Below are positions 6,312-11,970 of a DNA stretch of 11,970 nucleotides, one piece after another; positions within the stretch are counted from its first letter, which is position 1, and each line of letters begins with the position of its first letter. Under the pieces are notes generated by a model that was given only the letters and a program-made list of their open reading frames with translations, was not told where the DNA came from and made no database searches. Origin of the DNA: Baffinella frigidus (taxonomy: Eukaryota > Cryptophyceae > Cryptomonadales > Baffinellaceae). The DNA lies in the NCBI GenBank assembly GCA_026770585.1, contig MU647536.1, positions 59,112-71,081 on the forward strand, read 5' to 3'. The position numbers and the translations under genes are program-made.

Positions 6312-6317
6312 TTTATT
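6312..6317 (-). terminator. Poly(A) signal AATAAA (minus strand)
   Basis: TTTATT on the plus strand gives AATAAA on the minus strand, 54 bases after the stop at 6371-6373. It is the first such signal after 7428, so the open frames at 6787-7428 and 6371-6742 probably share one transcript end. Confidence 0.65.
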
Positions 6318-6370
6318 CATTGAACCACAGTACTGCGTCTGTTGTTGTTGTTGTTGCTGTGCGAAGGGCA

Positions 6371-6742
6371 TTACTGCGGCGACACTGGCGGTACTGGTGG
6401 TTGCACCGCCTTGGTGTTCTTTGCTCGTTTGCGAGGAGGGTCGTCGCTTGAATCATCGTAACCCTCCTGTGGTTCATCATCACCACCGGGACTGCTGTCC
6501 TGTACATATCTGTAAAGAGTCGCGACGCCGTCCTGCATTGCGATGAAGTTGTTGTATGGCAGGACGCACTTCGCGGTGCGCGGAAGGTTGGTGTGGTGGT
6601 ATTGCAGCAGCGTCATGCGGAACGCGTTGTATGCCATGCAGCGACGGGTTGAACAACCCATTGTGTGTTCGAGCATCTCTTTCTCAAACGCTGCAAGCTG
6701 TGCTGCTGTGTGAACTGGTAGTTGCACCAGTGTTTGGTGCAT
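6371..6742 (-). CDS. Small protein with acidic stretch and basic tail; likely second exon
   Basis: The 123-residue frame starts MHQTLVQLPVHTAAQ. It has a helical, Cys-containing middle (CSTRRCMAYNAFRM), then an acidic segment (about 85-101), then PPRKRAKNTK, which looks like a nuclear localisation signal, and a Pro-rich end. I recognise no family. No TATA box lies within 100 bases upstream, and the preceding frame ends only 45 bases away. A GT-AG intron at 6757-6857 would fuse this frame in phase to the Cys-cluster protein upstream, adding five codons before its Met. I therefore regard it as probably the C-terminal exon of that gene. An independent small gene on a two-gene transcript is the alternative. 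Confidence 0.6.
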   Translation of the reverse strand: MHQTLVQLPVHTAAQLAAFEKEMLEHTMGCSTRRCMAYNAFRMTLLQYHHTNLPRTAKCVLPYNNFIAMQDGVATLYRYVQDSSPGGDDEPQEGYDDSSDDPPRKRAKNTKAVQPPVPPVSPQ

Positions 6743-6756
6743 GATGATGATGCCTC

Positions 6757-6857
6757 CTGTCGTGTTGTCGTGTTGTCGTGTTGTTGTCAGACGTCGTGTT
6801 GTGCACAGCGAATGTTCTTGGCGAACGCTGCGTTCCCGAGGACAGTCTGTCTTCTAC
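6757..6857 (-). other. Predicted 101-base intron joining two minus-strand frames
   Basis: On the minus strand the donor ATCGG|GTAGAAG and the acceptor ACACGACAG|GAGG are 101 bases apart. CTGAC, a good branch-point match, lies about 30 bases before the acceptor. Removing the intron skips the stop of the Cys-cluster frame and enters the downstream frame in the correct phase, giving about 318 residues in all. The donor is not a strong consensus, so this is a prediction. Confidence 0.45.
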
Positions 6858-7428
6858 CCGATCGCCATGTTGCAACTGTGATACTTTTCAAGACTTTGCG
6901 GCTTTCGAGCAGAATATCGTTATCGCAGATTGTGCGGATGACGAGAGGTGGGCAGATCGTCGAGAGCCAGTTGCTGCCACCGTTGGAGCGGAGCGTTGCA
7001 ACGAGACGTTGTGTGATCCGCATCTCCGGTGGGGTGTAGGTGCCTGGAAGGATGATCGAAAGGATGAGCTTGTCGACAGCGAAGAAGACTTTCTTGCCGT
7101 TGTTCACCACGCCTGTGCACTTGGGCGGGTTTTGGCGGCGTATCCAACTGTCGCAGTTGCCGCAGACGAAGAAGCAGTCCATTTTTTTTCGGAGCTGCTG
7201 CAGGTATGCATAAAGAAACGGCGTTGCCGCAGCCTTGTCGTCGAGGAAGCGGTGTACGACCGACGTTGATAGGATAACAGCTTTGGTGTCCTTGCCCGTG
7301 TACCCACATTGGAAGCATATTTGACATACCCGCCGTTTCTCTGCCCCGGTAGAGGAGGGGGCACCACTGGCACTGCTACTATCAACAGAGGCGGTGTCGT
7401 TTGGCGGCATACCGCGTGTCGCGTCCAT
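6787..7428 (-). CDS. Cys-cluster (putative zinc-binding) protein
   Basis: The frame has 213 codons. After a Ser-rich N-terminus come two Cys clusters, CQICFQC (Cys35, 38, 41) and CFFVCGNC (Cys85, 89, 92), with Cys104 following. This pattern suggests a structural zinc site linking two knuckles about 45 residues apart. The region after 110 is a mixed alpha-beta sequence rich in Ile, Val and Thr. I cannot assign a family. A TATA-like TATATG on the minus strand lies about 30 bases upstream of the ATG at 7428. The gene is divergent from TBP and the two starts are only 18 bases apart, so their control regions must overlap. The frame's stop may lie inside an intron (6757-6857), in which case the protein continues to 6371. 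Confidence 0.75.
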   Translation of the reverse strand: MDATRGMPPNDTASVDSSSASGAPSSTGAEKRRVCQICFQCGYTGKDTKAVILSTSVVHRFLDDKAAATPFLYAYLQQLRKKMDCFFVCGNCDSWIRRQNPPKCTGVVNNGKKVFFAVDKLILSIILPGTYTPPEMRITQRLVATLRSNGGSNWLSTICPPLVIRTICDNDILLESRKVLKSITVATWRSGRRQTVLGNAAFAKNIRCAQHDV

Positions 7429-7445
7429 CGCTGCGTGTGTGTGTC

Positions 7446-7712
7446 ATGCGTAAGCGAACATATACAGCTCTTGTCGGCAAAGACGAATGTGTTTTGACAG
7501 GTGGGTGTGATGACGTGTTTTCCAAACGCTTCCAATCCTCCGATGGGACAGCAGCAGCAGCAGTGGGAGATTCTGTGGCTTCTGGGCCTAGTGGTGGTGG
7601 TGGTGGTGGTGGTGTCGACGCCACGACGCACGAAACAACGTCCAACTCAGCAGATACGCACGCTCGGACCACGTTAGAAGAGACGTCTGCGCACCGCACC
7701 GCAACACCCACC

Positions 7713-7760
<48 letters not shown>

Positions 7761-8636
7761 GCAGACGCGAAAGCGTCGCAGCAACTGGCTGTGTGTGGTG
7801 GTGGCGGTGGTGGTGGTGGGTCCCATCTGGACACCACGCCTCTCACGACGATCCACAACCTCGTCGGAACGTGTGAAATCGCCTCGTCGATCATGCCGAT
7901 CGATCTCGAATACGTTTACAAATGTCTGCCAAATAGCTTCTACGACCGCAAGCGGTTTGCAGCGATTACTATCCGCGTTACCGAACCCGTGTGTACAGGG
8001 CTGCTGTTCACATCCGGCAAGCTGGTCATCACCGGGTGTAAAACCCTCATCGAGTGCGTGCTGGCGTCGCTGAAAATCGTGCGCATGCTTCAGCGACACA
8101 TATCCAGCGTGTCTTTCCTGGTGCGAAATGCCGTGGTACAGAACGTCGTAGCACACGTCGTGTTGCCGCTGTTGCCAGGACAGCGCCTCAACGTCGATCG
8201 GTTGTATGAGATCCACGCCTGTAACTGCACGTTCCAAAAGCACATGTTCCCGGTAAAGCCCCTGTTTGTGTGTGTGTGCTTGCCCCTGTGTGTGTGTGTG
8301 TGTTTGTGTGTGCCTCCGTCTCATCTGCGTCTTCCATCCGTGTCTACGAAACGCTCTGATAACTGGTTGGTGGCAGGGTTTGATTTATCGACCATATTCG
8401 AGCCCCGTGGTGCTACTTTGTTTTTACAGCGGAAAAATCGTAATAACGTACAGCACCCTCCCCTCCTCTCTCCCTCGCTCTCTTGTTTTTACATCTGCCA
8501 GCGTGTTTCATGGTACAAACCCGGTTGCTAACTGCCTCTGTATTTGTGCTACCGTGGCAGCGGCGGGAAGGCCGAGGCGGACATCGCCCGTGGATGGGAG
8601 CAGCTATGGCCTATCATCAAGCAGTTCATTGAATGA
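7446..8636 (+). CDS. TATA-binding protein (TBP) with two introns
   Basis: Three exons, 7446-8252, 8377-8447 and 8561-8636, give about 317 residues. The saddle domain spans about 136-315 with both TBP half-repeats. Half one has RKRFAA and LLFTSGK. Half two has QKHMFP followed after splicing by GLIYR, then LLCFYSGKIVIT and, in exon 3, a helix ending in IIKQFIE. All four DNA-kinking phenylalanines are present (171, 188, 268, 285) with the family's 17-residue spacing in each half, so promoter DNA binding is expected. It would act in the nucleus, recruiting RNA polymerase II factors. The N-terminus is low complexity (Thr and Gly runs). The start is uncertain: 7446 is the first ATG of the frame but sits 18 bases from the divergent gene, and an upstream exon or intron ending at the CTA run (about 7761) is possible. 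The sequence is divergent from textbook eukaryotic TBP. Confidence 0.9.
7459..7465. promoter_or_regulatory. TATA-like element between the divergent Cys-cluster and TBP genes
   Basis: CATATAC reads GTATATG on the other strand and lies about 30 bases upstream of the minus-strand ATG at 7428, a plausible TATA position. It is downstream of the TBP ATG at 7446, so it could serve TBP only if that gene starts further in. Confidence 0.4.
7717..7760. repeat. ACC/ACT (CTA) trinucleotide run in TBP
   Basis: ACC triplets pass into about eleven ACT triplets, read as a Thr run in the TBP frame. It ends in CTGCAG, a good 3' splice-site context, so the run might be intronic. GGT runs flank it at 7591-7612 and 7797-7820. 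Confidence 0.9.
8253..8376 (+). other. TBP intron 1 (124 bases)
   Basis: Donor CCG|GTAAAG, acceptor GGTGGCAG|GGT, phase 0. A TG-repeat block (8267-8312) fills the middle and CTGATAACT near 8356-8364 is a branch-point candidate. Removing it joins the Phe-Pro at the end of exon 1 to GLIYR, which is contiguous in known TBPs. That homology, rather than the splice signals alone, fixes the borders. Confidence 0.85.
8448..8560 (+). other. TBP intron 2 (113 bases)
   Basis: Donor ATAAC|GTACAG, acceptor CCGTGGCAG|CGG, splitting a Thr codon (phase 2). TTGCTAAC at 8526-8533 is a near-perfect branch point about 27 bases before the acceptor, preceded by a pyrimidine-rich stretch. Splicing restores the conserved SGK...TG loop and the final TBP helix. 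Confidence 0.87.
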
Positions 8637-8674
8637 GCTTCTGCTTGCGGGTGGTGGTGGTGGTGGGACACATG

Positions 8675-8680
8675 AGTAAA
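8675..8680 (+). terminator. Possible poly(A) signal variant AGTAAA after TBP
   Basis: TGAGTAAAAT lies 39 bases after the TBP stop. It is preceded by a GGT run (8650-8666). AGTAAA is a weaker variant signal; the same TGAGTAAA string follows the exonuclease gene. Confidence 0.35.
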
Positions 8681-8740
8681 ATCGCTCCGTCGAACACCCA
8701 AGAAACACGTGTTGTTTTAAAAAGAAACCAACTTCTTGCA

Positions 8741-8753
8741 ACATATATAGACA
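8741..8753 (+). promoter_or_regulatory. TATA-type promoter of the four-finger gene
   Basis: ACATATATAGACA lies 64 bases before the ATG at 8818, followed by a CA-rich leader. It is identical over 13 bases to the element upstream of the exonuclease gene on the other strand (1853-1865). Confidence 0.7.
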
Positions 8754-8817
8754 GAATCATACACATACACATACACACACACACTGCTTGTTGCGTTGTA
8801 CCCCCGGTCCGTACAGG

Positions 8818-10251
8818 ATGCCACACAAGCCCGTCGCAGTACGCAAGTTCACATGCCCGGTCGATGGATGCAACAGGTCATATCGCAGTTTGGGCGAGCT
8901 CGAACAACACGACGACTACAAACACAAAAAAATCTATCGCAACGTCTGCAACCATATCGACAAGGACGGGGTCAAATGCGGTTACAAGTGCGAAACGCCT
9001 GGCGACCTGGTAAAGCATGAGCACAAACACAGCGACGTCTGCTACCATGAGTGCACGGATTGCACGGCGACCTTCAAAACAAAACAAGAACGCGACAGAC
9101 ACTGGGTCAGAAAACATTCGCCGCCCGACGACCCCAGCAGGACCGAGCACAAGTGCGAGGTGTGCAACATAGGGTTCCCGACGAGCGGGGGACTCACCTC
9201 CCATTGTCTTTATAATCATGCCCCGACGGACGACCCGGGACTCGCCGCGAAGCGCAAAGCGAGGGCCGCCTCAGACTGCCGATCCAGGCCGAAAAGGCGA
9301 ATGAAAGAACGCGCTGAAAGGGCAGCGTTAAATGGCGGAGCGCCTTCCGCATTCGGTCAAATCGACGGCGTCTCACGAGATGACGCAATTAAGGCGATGA
9401 TCAATCGGATGATGGGAAGTCCGGCTGGTCATCATCATCATCGTGGGGAACCAACCACCGCCAAATGGGTCAAGCGCCATGGGGATGCGTCGCTTCGAGA
9501 CGTCCTCTCGAACCATACGGGGAATCGCACTTTCGCGGTGTATTTCTTCATAACCCGGCAGGAAATCAAGCCTGGAGAGGAGGAGAAATGCCCAGAGAGC
9601 TTCGCATTTTTGCACGAGGTGCTGCGTGACCCACTATGGCGCATAGAAACCGACACAGAAGATCTGCGACGCTTTACGTTTGGTGAGGCCAAAAGTGTCT
9701 GTCAAACATACGTTCTGGGAACATCGGACAACGCCTGCGATATAACGAGTTTGGAAGCGGCGGCGCAGTACTACATCGAAGACTTAGGGGTCGCACATGG
9801 TGTTCGTCTCCACAAGAAGGCAGGTGCAGGGTCTCGACTGCCTGGGTCTGAAACCAAAGAAGAGAAGAAACTCCGCGCGGAGGATGGAACGATCATCTAC
9901 TCGCTCGCTGTGACGTTGATAAAGACGCACAATCAAGTTTTTGCCGACGAAATCGATCCCAAAGACCCTACTCCGACGATTCCCCGGCTTCTATCTGCGA
10001 AAGTCGTTGGCAACAAGAACGGGAAGAATACAGATTTTAAGATCACAGTGCGCGGCCATCAGAAGCCGTTCCGCGACGCCCCGCAGGTACTATTAGATGG
10101 AAAGGAAGTGGAACGACGCAATAAACAGAGCAGCGTTACCACGAAAGAGCGGCACGCGGCTCGCAAGCTCGCAACAACCACCCCAAATCAAGGCACAACG
10201 GGCTGTATCCAAGAACCTTCGAAGAAGAAACAGAAAATTGTGGCGGTGTAG
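8818..10251 (+). CDS. Four-finger C2H2 protein with unrecognised C-terminal domain
   Basis: The 477-residue product starts at the first ATG of the frame, downstream of a TATA box. Four C2H2 fingers occupy 13-36 (C-x4-C-x12-H-x4-H), 44-71 (a long nine-residue knuckle, C-x9-C-x12-H-x3-H), 79-100 and 113-134 (both C-x2-C-x12-H-x4-H). A basic segment follows (about 142-170, AAKRKAR, RPKRRMKER). From about 205 to 400 there is an ordered region with WVKRHGDASLRDVL, FAVYFFITRQEI and ITSLEAAAQYYIEDLG, which I cannot assign. The tail is basic, ending KKKQKI, likely a nuclear signal. It has little low-complexity sequence compared with its neighbours. A nuclear DNA- or RNA-binding role is inferred; the second domain may be catalytic or oligomerising. 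Confidence 0.9.
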   Translation: MPHKPVAVRKFTCPVDGCNRSYRSLGELEQHDDYKHKKIYRNVCNHIDKDGVKCGYKCETPGDLVKHEHKHSDVCYHECTDCTATFKTKQERDRHWVRKHSPPDDPSRTEHKCEVCNIGFPTSGGLTSHCLYNHAPTDDPGLAAKRKARAASDCRSRPKRRMKERAERAALNGGAPSAFGQIDGVSRDDAIKAMINRMMGSPAGHHHHRGEPTTAKWVKRHGDASLRDVLSNHTGNRTFAVYFFITRQEIKPGEEEKCPESFAFLHEVLRDPLWRIETDTEDLRRFTFGEAKSVCQTYVLGTSDNACDITSLEAAAQYYIEDLGVAHGVRLHKKAGAGSRLPGSETKEEKKLRAEDGTIIYSLAVTLIKTHNQVFADEIDPKDPTPTIPRLLSAKVVGNKNGKNTDFKITVRGHQKPFRDAPQVLLDGKEVERRNKQSSVTTKERHAARKLATTTPNQGTTGCIQEPSKKKQKIVAV

Positions 10252-10272
10252 ATGGTCCATGACACGGGGGAT

Positions 10273-10345
10273 GGTGTGTGTGTGTGGTGTGTGTGTGTGT
10301 GGTGTGTGTGTGTGTGTGTGTGTGGTGTGTGTGGTTGGTGTGGTC
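10273..10345. repeat. GT-rich dinucleotide tract, left arm of an inverted pair
   Basis: Long GT runs broken by GG, beginning about 20 bases after the stop of the four-finger gene. It is complementary in type to the CA-rich tract at 10374-10425, so the two can pair imperfectly. Confidence 0.9.
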
Positions 10346-10363
10346 GTGTGTACCAGAAGCTTC

Positions 10364-10369
10364 ATTAAA
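10364..10369 (+). terminator. Poly(A) signal ATTAAA (plus strand)
   Basis: ATTAAA lies 113 bases after the stop of the four-finger gene, between the GT-rich and CA-rich tracts. It is the commonest AATAAA variant, and the surrounding GT-rich sequence is typical of 3' processing regions. Confidence 0.55.
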
Positions 10370-10373
10370 GACC

Positions 10374-10425
10374 ACATACACACACACACACCGCCACACG
10401 CACACACCGCCACACCCACCCACCC
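10374..10425. repeat. CA-rich tract, right arm of an inverted pair
   Basis: CA runs with CCGCCACACG-type interruptions, ending shortly before the stop of the convergent gene (10439). Together with 10273-10345 it occupies most of the 187-base spacer between the two convergent genes. Confidence 0.9.
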
Positions 10426-10438
10426 CTCAACCGTTTCG

Positions 10439-11854
10439 TCACTTGGTCGTCATCATCATATGCGCCTTTTCTGTAATGATGCGATTGTAGTGTGTGCTGT
10501 AGACGCGCGTGTTGACTTGGAGCACTCTGCGGAGCACTTTTGCGTGCGTGCGAAGAAAGGCTCCAATCGTCGGTAGAACGTAGGGCGGCATCCCGTCGAA
10601 TATGTTGAGCGATGTGGTGTAAAAGACGCGAAACAACACCTCTTGGAGTCGTTTTGACGAGAGCTTAAAGGTGCTGCTGTCGATCTGGAGGTTTTCAGAC
10701 CAGCGACGGGCGATGTTGTCGACGCTGGTTTGGGACATTCCCTGCGCAGACAGCGTCTGCGCTATCTCGGCGGTCCGGCCTTCGAAATCGAAGTTGCGCA
10801 GTGAGCTGTCGATTATACGGCGGCCGACATTGCAGAGTATCGTGTTTTTCTCTCGAACGTTATTTTCCAGCATGTTGTTGTTGAGCACACCCAGCGCTGT
10901 CACCACGACCGCGTACAGTTCCATTCGATCGATGATTGAACGAAAACGGTTCTTGTCCAATCGCAACGTCTCGGGAAACGTGTCGTCGTTTCTGCAGCAG
11001 AACAGCGCCGACATGACGGTCGCTTTTACCACGTGGGTGAACGCTTCTGTCGTGTGTGCTCCAATTTCCACGAGGTATTCGAGCTGGACGCGGCCTTGCT
11101 GCACCTCGGAGTGTATGGTTTTTGCAATAAATGCATTTGTTTTGTCGAGAGTGAGGCCGTTTTGTTGGATCTTCTTGTCTGTCATGGCGAGCAGGTACTC
11201 GGGCCCGCGGTTCTTGAGCATTTGCCCCTTTATGGCCAGGCACGTGTTGGCGGTCGTGATACGCGCCTGTTTGACGAGGTCTGTAATGGTGCGAAGCGAC
11301 TCGACAAAGACTTTTGGCTGTGCTGTGGTGTTCGACGCCGCGGCCGTGATGTTGTGCGAAATATCATGAAGTGTCGTGTTGAACAGGCTCGCGGATGTTT
11401 TCTCCTCCGCCAGTGTCGCAAAGAGCGGCTTCGCTTGCTGTGCGACGTGTCCTTGTTGTGCATCACGGACTCCGTCGCACAGACATCGTAGCAGTTGTGC
11501 ATAAAGAGTCCACGGAATGGTTGGAGGCAGGTCGTTGCCTGTGGGGGGTCGCAGCTCGTCTGCAACTTGTTCCATGCTGAAGTAAGGGTACGTTGACCCC
11601 GCGAGAGCGGGCGACTGTATGCAACTGAGATCGTTGGAGATGTTGCGCAGCAGTTTGATGCACCGCGCATGGATCGGGGGTGTCGTGCGAAAGTCGTCTT
11701 CAAGCGATCGCCAGAAGGCATCGTCCAGCTCTTGGTGCACTTTCGAGAAAACAGTCTGCTCGGCACCGACAGGATGGCCGTCTTTGTCGAGCCGGAATGT
11801 CTCGTCGATCAAGAGCTCGTGTGTGAGCTGTTCGTTTGTCATGTGGTTGGGCAT
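10439..11854 (-). CDS. Orphan protein of at least 471 residues, possibly running past the right edge
   Basis: From the ATG at 11854 (a second Met four codons on) the product has 471 residues. It appears largely alpha-helical, with few Gly or Pro after residue 130, no Cys cluster, no signal peptide and no obvious membrane segment. Recognisable stretches include FSMEQVADELRPPTGNDLPP (about 92-111), LRTITDLVKQARITTANTCL and ILCNVGRRIIDSSLRNFDFE. I know no family with these features; a virion or scaffold-type structural protein is one possibility, on helical content only. No TATA box precedes 11854, and the frame stays open upstream through Thr/Ala codons of the GGT/GGC repeat to the window edge, so the true start may lie outside. 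No poly(A) signal was found downstream on this strand. Confidence 0.8.
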   Translation of the reverse strand: MPNHMTNEQLTHELLIDETFRLDKDGHPVGAEQTVFSKVHQELDDAFWRSLEDDFRTTPPIHARCIKLLRNISNDLSCIQSPALAGSTYPYFSMEQVADELRPPTGNDLPPTIPWTLYAQLLRCLCDGVRDAQQGHVAQQAKPLFATLAEEKTSASLFNTTLHDISHNITAAASNTTAQPKVFVESLRTITDLVKQARITTANTCLAIKGQMLKNRGPEYLLAMTDKKIQQNGLTLDKTNAFIAKTIHSEVQQGRVQLEYLVEIGAHTTEAFTHVVKATVMSALFCCRNDDTFPETLRLDKNRFRSIIDRMELYAVVVTALGVLNNNMLENNVREKNTILCNVGRRIIDSSLRNFDFEGRTAEIAQTLSAQGMSQTSVDNIARRWSENLQIDSSTFKLSSKRLQEVLFRVFYTTSLNIFDGMPPYVLPTIGAFLRTHAKVLRRVLQVNTRVYSTHYNRIITEKAHMMMTTK

Positions 11855-11930
11855 CGCGAGACGACGTCTTGTGTCGTGGCCGGCGTTGTCTTGCAGCTGT
11901 GCTGCATCACTTCTCGCGAGAAGAGGGCGC

Positions 11931-11970
11931 GTGGCGGTGGTGGCGGTGGTGGCGGTGGTGGCGGTGGTGG
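11931..11970. repeat. GGTGGC 9-bp-type repeat at the right edge
   Basis: GGTGGTGGC units repeat to the end of the window. On the minus strand, in the frame of the orphan gene, they read as Thr-Thr-Ala units. The array continues beyond the window. Confidence 0.9.

Noticed and set aside
6084-6371. 95-codon minus frame beginning at 6371 with Gln and Pro-His repeats
   Set aside because: It starts within the previous stop codon, contains that gene's poly(A) signal and consists mostly of the 9-bp repeat. Kept only as a possible upstream exon in one splicing alternative.
7674-8324. 216-codon minus-strand frame opposite TBP
   Set aside because: It begins in the TG repeat of TBP intron 1 and is antisense to the conserved TBP core.
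10671-11369. 232-codon plus-strand frame opposite the right-hand orphan
   Set aside because: Ser/Arg/Cys-rich antisense shadow; the minus frame is twice as long and has balanced composition.
1-11970. tRNA, rRNA or transposase genes
   Set aside because: No cloverleaf-like segment, rRNA core sequence or transposase motif was recognised on either strand by reading; a dedicated scan was not possible.

Overview
The window looks like a gene-dense stretch of a large nuclear double-stranded DNA virus of a eukaryote (free or integrated). A compact protist nuclear genome is the main alternative. I see no capsid, polymerase or packaging gene, so the family cannot be named. The eukaryotic signs are direct. 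One gene is a clear TATA-binding protein (TBP) whose reading frame is restored only by removing two short GT-AG introns. TATA-like boxes lie 40-75 bases upstream of several ATG codons, AATAAA/ATTAAA-type signals follow several stops, and no bacterial ribosome binding sites are seen. Genes lie on both strands with little space between them, and most spacers are filled by simple repeats.

Layout, left to right. 1-108: six 18-bp tandem repeats running off the left edge. 223-1029 (-): C2H2 zinc-finger protein with an Ala/Val-rich region. 1153-1809 (-): DEDDy 3'-5' exonuclease. 2061-2819 (+) and 3063-3812 (+): two paralogous ankyrin-repeat proteins, each behind its own TATTTAAA box. 4040-5900 (-): a region with two overlapping open frames, a Gln/Asn-rich N-terminal part (4998-5900) and an orphan C-terminal part (4040 to about 5100). 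They are probably one gene joined by an intron or frameshift, and a leader intron lies upstream (5928-6038). 6371-7428 (-): a Cys-cluster protein and a small basic-tailed protein that can be joined in frame by a 101-base intron. 7446-8636 (+): TBP with three exons. 8818-10251 (+): protein with four C2H2 fingers and an unrecognised C-terminal half. 10439-11854 (-): orphan of at least 471 residues whose frame stays open to the right edge.

The most coherent theme is nuclear gene expression: a TBP, a promoter motif shared by at least two and perhaps three genes (ACATATATAGACA, exact in two), two zinc-finger proteins, a Cys-cluster protein and a Gln-rich acidic protein. The ankyrin pair would fit host-interaction roles and the exonuclease nucleic-acid metabolism; these roles are inferences from family membership. 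Simple repeats are very abundant, both between genes and inside coding regions, where they make Gln, Asn, Thr, Ala/Val and Gly runs. Intron borders and several start codons are predictions from sequence only.
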